Origin: Epichloe hybrida
Taxonomy: Eukaryota > Ascomycota > Sordariomycetes > Hypocreales > Clavicipitaceae
Length of the DNA stretch: 64,000 nucleotides
Assembly: GCA_019022495.1 (NCBI GenBank)
Contig: JAFEKR010000020.1
Coordinates: forward strand, 62,001 to 126,000
Reading direction: 5' to 3'
Shown piece after piece: positions 10,001-21,681 of the stretch (position 1 is the stretch's first letter; each line of letters starts with the position of its first letter). A program made the position numbers and the translations under genes. Under the pieces are notes generated by a model. That model searched no databases, was not told the DNA's origin, and saw only the letters and a program-made list of their open reading frames with translations.

Positions 10001-11274
10001 ACAATCCGGGGCCCCAGATGAATGACAAGGCCGGCAGGTCCAAGGCCTTTTCTCTAAATCTGTTTACAATGTCCCTCAAGCCTTGCCAAGTCATCATCTC
10101 TACGAGTGTGTAGGTCATGTAATTCGTCATGACGTCGTCGGCGTTCGAAGATTTGACATTCGCCAGCGGGTGAGGAAACGCCCGGGTAGGAGACCAAGGC
10201 ATACTAAGTCGGATCAGTGCTCTGGCATATTATGACTGCCTAGTTATAGTAGCAAGACTCACGTAAACATCATATGGACAGGAATGCCCAACTTTTCAGC
10301 AACGTGGATGTGAGCAAAGCTGGGAGGATTTGCGATGATAGCATCTGCAACAAATGGTTGAGCATTCGGATCTCCCGGTATACCCGTTGACAATTCGAGC
10401 GGTTCATTTAGTCGATGCGGTTTCGGCGGCGGGCCCATGCCATCCCCAACCTCGACACAAGAGCGCCAACATCCCAGCATCATCTCTTCGATCCCTCGAC
10501 GTCGTTTACTAATTTCTCCGCTCTTCATTGCATCCATCCCAGGCATCAGACCAGGGTGTTTTACCATGAAAGCCATCAATTCAGCCGGATCGCCGCCGAT
10601 GCTAAAGAATTCGAGACCATTTTCCTCCACGAATGACCTGAACGTAGCATGAGTCGCGATTCGGATTCTATGGCCATAAGTGTCCTTCAAAACCTTTCCC
10701 AACGCCACAAAGGGCTGTACATCACCCCGTGAGCCAACAATTTGAACGACAATGTTCAGAACTGGTGGAGGTGGTTCGCCCGGCTCTGCGCCAAGACCAG
10801 GAGGGATATACGCTGGTGGCGGGGCAGGTGATGCTGAAATTTGACGGTCGATTGAGGGCGCAAGTAGATCCGCCAGCCTTCGATTTTTGGTGTGAATATT
10901 AATGTTGATTCGTCCATCATCTAAGAGAACGTTGTACCATCAGTTAGCATCAGTCTACGCCGCGGTCGACCTCGAAATGTGCCTATAGACTCCATGTAGC
11001 ACATTGCGGGTAGTGGCACACCTGTGACTTCTGCTCCAGCATCAAATCCCGGTTGCGAGAACTGAACATGATCGTGCTGGTCACCGTATGCTGGAGGCAG
11101 TGCTTCATCGCTGGGAGTGTCGAGACTCGGCACCAGAAAGCCATCCGTCACCAAAGCCTCGGTATCATTGTTGGTGATGCTCAGGTTTCCAGCATGTTGT
11201 ATAGACTGCTGCTTCTCTTCTTCATGGCTTTGATGCCCTTTGTTCAATCTTTGCTTTTCTTCCGTGATAGCCAT
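7091..11274 (-). CDS. family-1 (sterol-type) UDP-glycosyltransferase with VPS13-like and UIM-like C-terminal regions; in-frame stop
   Basis: Exons that fit in phase: 11022-11274, 10263-10920, 9967-10203, 9133-9900, 8233-9068 and from 8173 downward. The GT28-type N-domain is seen in IVGSRGDVQPFVALGKVLK, and the acceptor/donor region in MPWSPTRAFPHPLA. The UDP-sugar site HHGGAGTTAAGIKAGKPTLV is followed by FFGDQPFWG. After the transferase come LIGDLSGIGLAIADVPRE and the Gly-rich GFFDGIAGMVTQP...VKGIGKGIGGLIAKP, which resembles the VPS13/ATG2 C-terminal region. A tail holds several UIM-like helices (DYEKAIQASV, IEKAIQQSM, ELKRALEESLQ). At 8007-8009 an in-frame TAG follows VVR, but coding resumes in the same frame (NNMKSDLKNFEMLKRK). 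As written, the protein would end at about 972 residues; the tail reaches 7091 through one more poorly defined intron (7840-8000). An ATG at 11295 is an alternative start. Expected role: glucosylation of sterols or related lipids at membranes. Confidence 0.82.
8007..8009 (-). other. in-frame TAG inside the glycosyltransferase frame
   Basis: The codon sits between ...EEEKADIVVR and NNMKSDLKNFEM, with the frame open on both sides. A single base change (TGG to TAG) would explain it if Trp is the ancestral residue. It cannot be skipped by an intron with a normal donor; the only in-phase candidate uses a poor GTCCAA donor 66 nt upstream. Confidence 0.8.
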
Positions 11275-11295
11275 GGCGATTAGAGGAATTTGCAT

Positions 11296-12210
11296 GCAGC
11301 TTGATTGCCGTTGACTGTCTCTCTAGGTATACAGTTGAAACTTGTGTTTTCTTACTCGGATAAGAATCATAAGACGGTCGAGGTCAAAGCTGTTAAGTGT
11401 GGGTGACGGTGGTGCAGGCTACTGCGAAAAGGCCAGTGATTCAATTTACACAGAAAGTTCCGTGCTATTATTCATCGATTGAGCCATATGGATGGCAAGC
11501 CAAGTCAATTTGGACGATGCTGTGTGCAGATGTGCTGGGCCAGGCGCAGGTTTTAACCTGGAGCTGCCAGGGAAAACAACAAGGCCTGTCTGCATGTGGA
11601 CCACTGAGTGACGCATGATGATGCACCGCGTATCGGCAGATCAGCAGGCTTTTGTCGTATGTAGACAGACAATTGCTTGTAGGCCATGGAGCTCAATGGG
11701 ATTGGATGAACTAGGCGTTGAGAGCTGAAGCCTGTTTGCTGGGGCTCGGGCAACCTGTGCGGATCCCGTAAAATGGCGGGGCAGGTCCAGTGACTCCAAA
11801 GTCGATTACATGTACACTCGACGCCGGCGGACCAGAAGGGTGAAATTACAATAACGTAGTACTGCTACTTGTATGACCCATGTCTGCTTTGCGCCTCCGT
11901 CCTCAGCTGCAACTGCAATAAACGACTCTACAGTTTCTCACTTGGTGGATCTTTGTAAGCTGGGCTCGCCGTCACGAAGAAAATAAGCACTTTTGCTGAG
12001 CAGTTGACAGAAAAATGAGTTACATGTTACATTATGCCATGATGAAAATGCTCTCCCCACGAGCAACAGTCATGTCTAAAAGAAACCTGCTTGTCTTCAC
12101 CGGCCCGAACCTCGCGGCATATGACAAGACACTGTTTGTCATGCAACCCGCCCCCCCCCCCCTTCCCAGTGAGTTTTGTATTATCGCTAGATCCGCATTA
12201 CATAGTCCAT
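11296..12210. other. intergenic, promoter side of the glycosyltransferase gene
   Basis: 915 bp between the glycosyltransferase start and the SEC61 beta stop codon. It contains a C10 run near 12151-12160 and no open frame with domain-like composition. Nothing else is recognised. Confidence 0.5.
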
Positions 12211-12867
12211 TTAACTCGAGAATCGTCGAGTGATTTTGGCAATCACTATGATATCGGTTAGCGGAAGAAATAGTAGCAATGTTAATATTGAATACTTACC
12301 GTGGAGAGCAACGACACTGAAAATAAACACAAGAGACAGGACGAGAACAATAACAGGGTCGACTTTCAAACCAGGAGATTCATCGGTATACAGCCCTGTG
12401 ACGACATGTTAGTCAGCGATTGCGTCTTTCTTGTTCAGACCATCCCAGGACATCTCTTTCCCATGGCTCTAGAGAGACGTACTCAGCATAGTGCTGCTTG
12501 AGCCACCGGCACCTGCTGATCTTGTGCTCGTCGGTCGAGCATTGGCAATCTTTTCCTTCTGATCGGCAGCAGCGCGGCGTCTAATGGCAGTTCGAGGACC
12601 TCCAGGGGGGGTAGGTGACGACGGTCGGTTGACGCTGGCGCCTGAAGCGGCGCCAGGGGCATTGGCTGGTGAAGAAGCACGAGGAGAAGACTGACGGAAG
12701 CGCGTGTGTTAGTATTCGGTCCACGAAGAAATGCTTCCACGTCAACAAATGACCAGGCTTCACTGAGATAGAGTGCGACAAAAAGCTGATCGTGTGTCCA
12801 CGGAATATAACCATAAAGGGGTGCCATTGGCAGTACGAAGGCAAGTAAGAGAGCAAAGGCGTACCAT
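12211..12867 (-). CDS. SEC61B: SEC61 beta, protein-translocation channel subunit
   Basis: Four exons in phase: 12865-12867 (the ATG alone), 12483-12690, 12300-12395 and 12211-12245, giving 113 residues. The sequence runs [13 protein letters not shown], then Pro/Ser-rich [15 protein letters not shown], then [22 protein letters not shown], a single C-terminal membrane helix [19 protein letters not shown] and the cytosol-to-lumen tail [10 protein letters not shown]. The PGGPR..IRRRA and MLR(L/F)YTD(E/D)(S/A)PGLKVDP motifs are diagnostic of Sec61 beta/Sbh1. It is a tail-anchored component of the ER Sec61 translocon. Intron 1 has a perfect TACTAAC branch site. The gene is unusual in that the first coding exon is only the start codon. 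It was missed by simple frame scanning because exons are short. Confidence 0.92.
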
Positions 12868-14188
12868 TTTAACAGCGATCAAACTAATTACCAAAAGGGA
12901 CTGAATGGGAATCGCTGCAGGACTCCTGAATCTCGATTGACGGATGGGGTTGGTTGAGATACTGCAATGGATGGTTTGCGCGAGTGACAGCAGTTACTTG
13001 AACGGATGCACAGCCCCTGCGATTGGGAGCGCGCACGTTGAGGCCACCTTCTCATCAAGGGAACGTGCACCCACTCCGTGTCGGCCATATCTTTTTCCGC
13101 TGCGCCCCCCAAGTCGTTCATCCAGTCAGAACCCGCATACGTGATACCTCTTTGGGCATAACTCGTTGGCCAGTACCTGTTTTCCTGCTCGGTTGCCGCT
13201 GAAATAAAAAGTTACATTAAAATATTTACCGGTTTCTGCTTCTTGATTTTGCCAACATCACAAATCGGAAATTCGTACAATTCACGAATGCAAGCTAACG
13301 TTTGCTATTCAAAGTGCGAATGTTGATGCGGCTAAGTATAAGAGGCTTTTCACGAGCCTTGGACCCATGGTGCCGACAATCAACACCATAAAAAAAGATT
13401 TCCTGACAAACCCAGTAGCAAGCCCGCTTGTATATGTATAATTCGAACAGTGAGGAAATGAAGAAACGGCGCACAGTCGAATGCGAATGAAGACTGTATA
13501 ACGAGAGGGTCTGAGAAAAGAATTATAAAAAAATAACAGCCTCAGTACGACAAATATGGCAGATTGATAAGAATGTGCTGGCAACCTTTGAAACTGTCCT
13601 AACATCGTCCGATAGACGTCGCGGCAAGTCGGCATTAGGGGGATGGTAAACAGTGCCTAGCCAGCGAAACGGGTTAAAGGCTTGGGCACTGCTTTGAACA
13701 ACTCGGCCCTCCTTTGCTTCCAATGCACGCGAACTCACAAAGTGAGGTCGTGGAGCCGCTGACCCGCAGAGCAAAAATTGACACCCGGTTGGTCCTCCAA
13801 ATGTATCGAACCATTGCGTTTCCATATCCTTGTTCCCATTCCGTCTTTTTTTAGTTTTTTCTCGCTTTCGAATCTCCAAGATGTGATGGCGCCAATGTGC
13901 CTTGGTTGACGTGTTCTTGTCCAAGCACAGACAGATAGAATTGCCCATTGCGATCAGAAATGGAGAATCCAGCCGGCCTCGAGGGCCATATTTCCCCTCC
14001 CGCTGTGACTGATTATGTATGATTAGACAATAGTACATCTACACCCGGAATCGAAGGATCTGAAACCAAAACGCCTTCCGCTATGATTCGAATAGTGCAA
14101 ATCGCGGTGTGCTTTCTCGATGACAGCATGTATATCAAAGGTGGATAGTGAAGAGTGATCGAACAGTTAAGAAAATATTGTTGGTATA
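12868..14188. other. intergenic, upstream of SEC61 beta and downstream of the phosphatase gene
   Basis: 1.3 kb. It should contain the SEC61 beta promoter (12868-13200) and the 3' UTR of the phosphatase gene. A 171-codon frame on the minus strand (13523-14038) has no domain and is not called. Nothing else is recognised. Confidence 0.45.
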
Positions 14189-15787
14189 TCAAAGAGTGAC
14201 ATCAAGGACCATGCTGACATCGGCCACGTTGGGGCCAGCCAAGTCCTCGAGAACTGGGATAAGGTCTAATAATTCGTTGTCATGCGCATCAGAAAACCAA
14301 CTGCTGATGGGAACAGCATGCTGAGGATGGAAAATGTATGAGGTTGGTGAATTGTCAATGATAATGGTGTCTTTGAGGTCTCGGCCAATTTGCGAAAGGT
14401 CCTTGACATAGTTTCCTTGATGGTTATAGCAGCTCTCTCGAAACAAACGATGATGGATAACCTTGTGAATATCGAGCTGGTCCAATAGAGGGTCGCCATA
14501 CTGCAATCAACATCAATAAAAAAAAGCTCGATAATCTAGATGATGTGAAAGGAGGGCTTTTTCATACCTTTGAGACAGACGCTGTAAAGACCACCACTTC
14601 GTACAGCTCACCCACTCTCTTCATAAACTCATCCACACCGGGTCGTTTGATGACATAAACATTGTGATAGTTGCCCTCAATTTCAACGGGAATCGTGAAG
14701 TCAGCCTGATGAAGGATCTAAGAAGAAGGGTCAGTTACGCCTCATGAAGAACTGAGGTGATGATAATACTCACTTTGAATGAGCTGTGTACTAAGGTTTC
14801 GTCCAAATCCAGAACAAGGCATTTGCGGCCTTTGTGCTCATGGGCAATCGAAGGTAGTAGCCAGGATTGTGGCTCGGGTGCTGAGGGATTGCTTCCCGTC
14901 AGAGGTAAGGGCGAAATCACAGAAGGTCCAGGTACTGAGGGTGGTGGCGGAGGCGGAGGTGGTATTGTCTGAGATTGGGGATCTTCTGTTAACTGTGGAA
15001 CTGGACTCTGATATGCCTCTTCTTGCCCAGCATCTGGCATATCCGTGTCAACGTTGTCTCTCGTCTCGGTTTGCTCTCTGGTCTCAACCTCGTTTGCGCT
15101 CAAATGTGGCGGAGAATCTACAACCACAGCCGGCGCCACCTGCTGCTGCTTGAACTCGGTCTGGATTGGCTCAGCGCTAAGTATTTCTTCTGGCTCCTGT
15201 GCACTGCTTGACGCTTGATTCTCCACGTTGTTCAGTGATGTACCAGTTGGGCCTGTTTCCTTTTCGTTTAGTGGGTCTCCCGATTGCTGTTCGGCAGCAG
15301 CCTGCGGGCGGGACTTGGCGGTGACGGGACGTTGAGGCAGTTTTTCGATTTTGTGAACATTCTCGCTTTCACCTTCTTCCAGGGTAGTGGCGGTATCAGG
15401 AACACCACAGCAGCCAAGCAATGAGAGCAGACCGCCATTCTTCTTCCGCCTTCGCTTCTGGTCACTCGTGGACGGTGAACTAGGCTGAGAGTTGCCAAGA
15501 GTATTTGGACCTCGTTCGCTGTCGCCACCGCTTCGGTGTGTTGAGGCACTGCCATTTCGTTGTCTACCGGGCATACTACCTCGAGACTCCTTCGACCTTC
15601 CATCAATACTACTTCTTGGGTCGGTTGCGGTAGCTCCACTGAGGCCTGTAGATGCGGTCGAAGCCTGGTTTCTCTGCTGCGACGATGATCTCGACGGTAC
15701 TTTCAGGAGACCCCGACCATTCTTAGAAGTCCCCCCCTCGTCGGGTGACAACTGATTCCCATCATTTCCCATCGCCGAGCGGTCCAA
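14189..15787 (-). CDS. PSR1/NLI-interacting-factor-type protein phosphatase (FCP/SCP family)
   Basis: Three exons, 14774-15787, 14568-14717 and 14189-14500, join in phase 0 and give 491 residues. The long N-terminal half is Ser/Thr/Pro-rich and disordered, with a LLSLLGCCG cysteine pair near residue 123 (possible palmitoylation, as in yeast Psr1/Psr2) and an eight-proline run near residue 285. The C-terminal catalytic domain starts at [20 protein letters not shown], the DxDxT motif of Asp-based HAD phosphatases. It continues through [61 protein letters not shown] and [13 protein letters not shown]. All expected FCP/SCP segments are present. Yeast Psr proteins act at the plasma membrane in the sodium/general stress response with Whi2; a similar role is inferred here. 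Confidence 0.9.
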
Positions 15788-18700
15788 GATATTGCTCGAA
15801 TTAGGGAAAGATAAATAATGTCCGTGATGAAGTGATCAACTCTTGTGCTGTAGACTCGAAAGACGAGCGAAGTTAGCTTTAGTTCTCTTGTCAAATGGCA
15901 GCAAGCAGGCTATGGAGGTTCTTGGGGGTGGTTACACAGTTGGAGAGAGTGTGGGAACGTGCGACACTGCCAAAGCATTTGAACAATGCTTCACAGTTTT
16001 GCAACGATGCGACATCCACACCCCGTAAAACCAACTTGCAAGTCCTGTCGAGAAAGTCCCTATGAGTGGCAAGATGACTTGCAGTGCCAAATATGCGCGC
16101 AAAGACACGCACGGGAGGACAATTGACTAAATTCTCACCTTTTGCTTTCCTCTTCAATTCAGATATGGTATTGATCAAGTCGGAAACGGTAGCATTCACG
16201 ATAAACAAAGTCGTGGACCCTCCGTACGATAAATTTCAAGCGACTGAGCGACAAGTCGAATCTGGCAAGTCCCCAAGCAGTTAATGGATCGTCAAAGCGA
16301 GAAATTGAAGGAGAAGCCAGGGCCTCGTAGCCACGGTTGGCTGCGTGATGAGGTTGAGCCAAAGCGCCGGAAACGGCCAGTAATTCGAGTAAAGTCGGTT
16401 CGCGACCTGGAAAAGTACAGACCACGATGATTTGACGAAGGAACGCTGCGTGTGAACAAACGAAATAGTTGGGGGGACAATTTATTGAGCTGAGGAGCTG
16501 GGCGGCGCAAGCGAAAAGATTGCCTTTAAAGTCTGGGCTGGGCTAGAGCCTGCTTGGCTGTTTGGCTGTTCAAGTGGACGAGGATGGCTGCATGCACCAA
16601 GCCAAAGCGAAGAGAGTGAACCACTGCTACCCCGTACCAAAGAGCACTTGTTAAGTGTGTGCAAGGACGGCTGGGGGGCGCGGAGGGGGGTGGCTAAAAG
16701 GTGTGAGTGGAGTTCACCGTGAAATTAACCAACCGGGATGGGGATTTACTAGTAGGTAGGATCCGTGACCGTGCTAATCGAGCTAGAGTGGCACGGTCTT
16801 AAGACCGTCTAGAACATGGTAAGCTTACTGTGTGATTTTTGCTTCTGCACACTGTCCAAAGTCACTTTGATCAAGCTGCGGGACCTGCCGCCAGGTTAAT
16901 CTCTCTACCTGATGGGCAACCGCGCCAAGCTCTCATCTCCAAAATGAGCCACCAGGGCCCGGAATTTCTGCTCCATTACATATGAGCAGCTATCCGCCCA
17001 GCAGCCTTATGACTCCATCCTGGACCCGAAAGCCTGCTCGGTGATTGCAAGCTCTTGCGCGAAGGGTCATCATCTGTTATATTGGTGCAGTACGCTTGCT
17101 GATGAACAGACAAGAGTTTCGCAAGATCCGGTTCGACATGGAGTGCACTCATGTACCTCAGCCTCAGGCTGCGTAGCTGAAGACAGCTCCGGCACTATAT
17201 ATTAGAACGATCTGTCGCGAGCCATCTGACGCCGACGTTCTGTGTATCTGCCCTGTTGGCTAGTAGATTCCTTCATATCATGCGAGCTCTTCAAAATTGA
17301 CTGGGCGGGGACCTCGGCGTTGAAATATTCATCATATCTGTCGCTTCTGTGCAATAGCGATGGATGATGGACAACAAGCAAAGTCTCTCTTCCCACAGAA
17401 GACATGGGGCTAGCACGTCCTGTAATAAATGCGCGCAAAGCATCACTGAAATTCAACGCCAGGAACGCGGACCGACCTTGCGGATAACATTTATAATGCA
17501 CTTGGTCAAGCTGTCAGGTGCTTGTATGTACGTGCGTGTGTGACAGAGTGGGCTTATTTAGGATTGTACAACTTTAGATCATCCCATGCATGGGTCCTAC
17601 AGGTCTGCTGTCACAACTCATGTACGGCGTTGTAGACCGGCACATAGCACCAGACTACTTGAAGGTTCTGTCTTGCATTTTTAAGTTACCGTGCTCTTCG
17701 CCAGATACGAGGAGTCGAGGACTCGGGGACTTGTGCCCGATGTCATCCATCCATTCAGATGTTGCAGTCATGCTTTCTGCCATTTGATTGGGGCTGTAGG
17801 CGCCCAGAGCCCACATCCTCTACATCCACCACGGCCCGCCATCCGGTCAGTCTCTCTTCTGTTTGTTCGTATTGGTAGACGGAGTACTTGCGCCAGGAGC
17901 CTCCCCCGATTCCTGTCCCCTGGAACACGTCTATTCTTTGCATTGATTGCTACGGAGTACGTCCGTAGAGGCCGTCATTGTTGCACGTTAGCCATAAGTT
18001 TAGCCAGTGCCACAAAGAGTTTCCCAATCGTCTGCGCCCAGGTCCTCGTCGCTAGCTACCCTACGGTAGCGATGGTTTGATGTAGCTCGCGTTGGCATTG
18101 GATGAGGTGATTTATATTTCAAGATGTCGTTGGTGTTATTAATACTCGAGGTATATCAGGCTTGTCTCGTATGGGGGGTCGAGCCAGTAGAACGATATGT
18201 CGGGTGTGCTCCATCGTCACGCCATGAGATGGACAGAGAGTGTTACCCAAATACCTCGTGGGGTGATCAGGGGCAAAGGGAGGTATGAACAATCAGACAA
18301 ACTTGCATTCTGAATTGACGAAAGAGCCAGAATATAGCAGCTGACATGTTTGGGATGCTATATAGGTTCCCGTCAGCCGGAACCGTCAGCCGGATCGGCT
18401 CCACGTAGTTAGGGTCATTAGGAGCGAAATGCTACCAGACTTCTGATATCATTGACAAGTAATACGGACTACTCGCCGCTCTGTGAGGACGCGTGGACGC
18501 AAAAGGGAAGAGGGGGGTGCCTTGATGACCATCATGTGATTCGGGCTTGCTAGTGCCGTTCCCCATCAATGTTGCGGTTACAAAGGCCCCGGAACGTCCC
18601 CCGATGTGGAAAAGCCCGCCCAGAGTCCCGCCCTGAGTCCCGCCCTTTCGTGCTGACGCTTGTCACTGCCTCGGGTACAGCAGTGCCTGTCTTCACATGC

Positions 18701-18971
18701 TCTTCCCCTCGTTACTTAGTCCGTACATGTAGATTGGTTGATCCACGCCACCACTAGCAACCTCTCTCTACCTTTACGTCAACGACAACTTGGCTTCTCG
18801 ATTGAAAGACGTGCTATTCTCCAACCCACCAGACGTTTGGTCGCGACAGTCTAAAATCATCGATTCGAGCTGCTTGCGCTGGTGGACGTCGAACCCGAGC
18901 CTCGATGGGCACGGATATAATACGATAACTTGGGCGTCCAACGGTCCCTGGCTCCCGGTGCGACCGCCATC
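15788..18971. other. long divergent intergenic region, no gene recognised
   Basis: 3.2 kb between the divergently transcribed phosphatase and ABC transporter genes. It includes a perfect 16-bp palindrome (ACGGTCTTAAGACCGT, 16793-16808), a TACGGAGTA copy (17951-17959), and short direct repeats (CCGTCAGCCGGA twice near 18370-18394; GAGTCCCGCCC twice near 18620-18645). Several open frames of 60-130 codons exist, but none has a start, splice pattern or composition that supports a protein. An unrecognised non-coding RNA cannot be excluded. Confidence 0.45.
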
Positions 18972-21681
18972 ATGGCTGCGCAGTCCAATCTGAGGAGGAC
19001 GGCTGCCGAGGATGCGCTGGCTGCCTTCATCGACAAATGGACCTCCGCAGCTAGATCGAGACTACGCGGGACATCACGAACCACCCGCATCATCGCTACC
19101 TTAGCACTCACACTAACGATTGTGTTTGGCGGCGAGGGAGCAAGACGACGCTGGAAACGACAGAAACAGGAACGGGAGCAAGGGCGCAAGCTGGTGAGAA
19201 CCAACTCCTGGCTTCACAACAAGGATGGCTCCCGGACTATCTATGTCCCCTACAAGGACAGTACTTCCAAGGTCACCATTAATACGACCAAGGCTTTGAC
19301 CTTTGAGGCGCATCGGCGCCTTTTTTTGAACCCCCCACGGGTATCTGGCTTGGGCGATGGCACTGTTCCTTCAGCCCAGACCAAGCCTGGGTTGAATCTG
19401 GCCTTTTTGCACCAGTTTTTAAGTCTCCTGAGCATCATGATTCCCAGATGGTCAAGCAAAGAGGCAGGTCTGCTACTTAGTCATGGTATTTTTCTGATGC
19501 TTCGAACATACCTGTCACTGGTCGTCGCGCGACTGGACGGTGAATTGGTCCGCGATCTGGTGGCAGGAAACGGCAAAGCTTTTCTTTGGGGCATCGTCAA
19601 GGTTTGTAATCCACCGTTGATCCCATAGCAGGTTTTCATGGCTAATTTGGCTAATCAATGCGCTCGTATTAGTGGTGCGGTCTTGGTGGCTTTGCATCTT
19701 ATACCAATGCCATGATTAAATTTTTGGAGTCCAAAGTGTCCATCGCGTTTCGCACCCGACTCACGAGATATATCCATGATCTCTACTTGAACGAAAATCT
19801 CAACTTCTACAAGCTGCACAATTTGGACGGCGGCGTTGGCAACGGAGCCGATCAATTCATCACACAAGACCTAACACTCTTCTGTGCAGCAGCAGCGAAC
19901 CTCTACTCTTCCCTAGGCAAACCTTTCGTCGACTTGTGTGTCTTCAGCTTCCAGCTCTATCGATCTCTTGGCCCATTGGCTCTCACTGGTCTCATGAGCA
20001 ACTATTTTTTAACGGCAAGCATTCTGCGCAGGCTTTCGCCACCATTTGGAAAACTCAAAGCGGTAGAAGGCCGCAAAGAGGGCGACTTTCGAAGCCTGCA
20101 CGCAAGGCTCATTGCTAACGCTGAGGAGATTGCCTTTTACGGTGGCGCCGACATTGAAAAGACCTTTTTGAATAAGGAGTATAAGTCACTGAAAAGCTGG
20201 ATGGAAGGCATTTACATGCTGAAAATTCGGTACAACATTTTGGAGGACTTCATTTTGAAGTACAGCTGGAGTGCCTATGGGTATATGCTTGCTTCATTAC
20301 CAGTATTTCTACCTGCTTGGGGCGGAATTGGCGGCGCAGCCGAGATGGTAGAGCACACCGAGAAGGGTGGCCGCGAACGCAACCGAATGAAAGACTTCAT
20401 CACCAATAAGAGACTCATGTTGTCGCTGGCTGATGCCGGTGGCAGAATGATGTACTCTATCAAGGATTTGTCTGAACTTGCTGGTTACACCAGCCGAGTG
20501 TACACTCTGATTTCAACCCTTCATCGTGTTCATGCCGGCGCTTATTACCTTCGAAGCGGAGAAAAAGAGCTTTACTCATTGTCCGATGTCCAGGGAACAA
20601 TTCAAAAGGGATTCGAAGGTGTTCGATTCGAACACGTTCCAATTGTTGCCCCAGGTCTGTGGCCTCAAGGCGGAGATGAGCTACTGGACTCATTGTCATT
20701 GATTGTGCGCAACGGCGATCATCTTTTAGTAAGCACATGTGTTCTTTCTTCTTCGATGTCTTCCTAATTTTAGCCCTTTGCTCGACTGTGGGTCGTGAAC
20801 TGACAAACATGTTGCAGATATCTGGCCCAAATGGTGTCGGGAAAAGTGCCATTGCACGTGTACTCGCGGGATTATGGCCTGTATATCGTGGCCTTGTGAG
20901 CCGTCCCAAGAGCACTGGACAGGATGGCATCATGTTTTTACCGCAACGTCCGTATTTGAGCCCTGGCACATTGCGTGATCAGGTCATTTACCCCGACGGA
21001 CACGTTGACATGAGAGAGAAACGAAAGTCAGAGGAGGATCTACAGAGAGTCCTGGAGGAAGCAAAACTGGGCTATCTCCCCGAGCGCGAAGGCGGCTGGG
21101 ATACTCGAAAGGAATGGAAAGACGTGCTCAGTGGCGGTGAGAAGCAGAGGATGCAGTTTGCAAGACTGCTGTACCACGAGCCCCAGTACGCCGTCATTGA
21201 TGAGGGTACTAGCGCGGTATCAAGTGACGTCGAGGGTCTTTTGTATGAGAATTGCAAGGAAAAAGGAATCAGTAAGTTCTGGCCGTACATGAATATTCGT
21301 GTTATCTATCTCCAGCTAATTCGTGTCATCCCAGCTTTGATCACGATCTCGACCCGCGCCTCTCTAAAGAAGTATCACACTTTCAACCTGATACTAGGGA
21401 TGGGTGACCACGGCGATGCTTGGGAACTCGAGCGCATTGGCACAGAGAGAGAAAAAATGCAGGTTGAGAAGGAAGTACAGGAGCTGCGCGAACGTCTGGC
21501 AGTAGTTGGTGAGCTGAAGAAGCGCCGCGACGAAATCGAACAAGAGCTTTCCTCTGTTTGGACTGAAAAGGGAGAAACTTTGGCAGCACCGACGTATACT
21601 CAATGGGCCCCTGAGCAGAAAGTTGAGGTAGAAATGGAGAAGGAGGAGAGTGGGAAGAACGAGGCCCGCACTGCAACATGA
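18972..21681 (+). CDS. peroxisomal ABC half-transporter, ABCD/PXA family
   Basis: Four exons in phase, 18972-19601, 19673-20728, 20818-21271 and 21335-21681, give 828 residues. The start is ATG 18972 (context CATCATGG), giving MAAQSNLRRTAAEDALAAF, rather than the in-frame ATG 14 codons earlier. The membrane domain carries the ABCD-type EEA-like loop motif NAEEIAFYGG and the LNENLNFYKLHNLDG segment. The nucleotide-binding domain has Walker A GPNGVGKS, the Q-loop in MFLPQRPYLSPGTLRDQ, the signature LSGGEKQR, Walker B YAVIDEGTSAV and the switch region ITISTRASLKKYH. A C-terminal coiled coil follows (EVQELRERLAVVGELKKRRDEIEQEL). The family imports long-chain acyl-CoA into peroxisomes as a PXA1/PXA2-type dimer; this copy most resembles the PXA2 side, but that assignment is tentative. 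The partner subunit is not in the window. Confidence 0.92.

Noticed and set aside
12483..12827. 114-codon frame overlapping SEC61 beta
   Set aside because: It is a shifted reading of SEC61 beta exon 2; the real frame carries the PGGPR and SSSTML motifs.
13523..14038. 171-codon open frame on the minus strand
   Set aside because: No recognisable motif or splice structure; position fits the 3' UTR of the phosphatase gene.
16793..16808. Perfect 16-bp palindrome ACGGTCTTAAGACCGT
   Set aside because: About one such palindrome is expected by chance in 64 kb, so it is not evidence of a site by itself.
17202..17501. 99-codon minus-strand frame in the 3.2-kb gap
   Set aside because: Opens with GTG rather than ATG and shows no domain or splice support.
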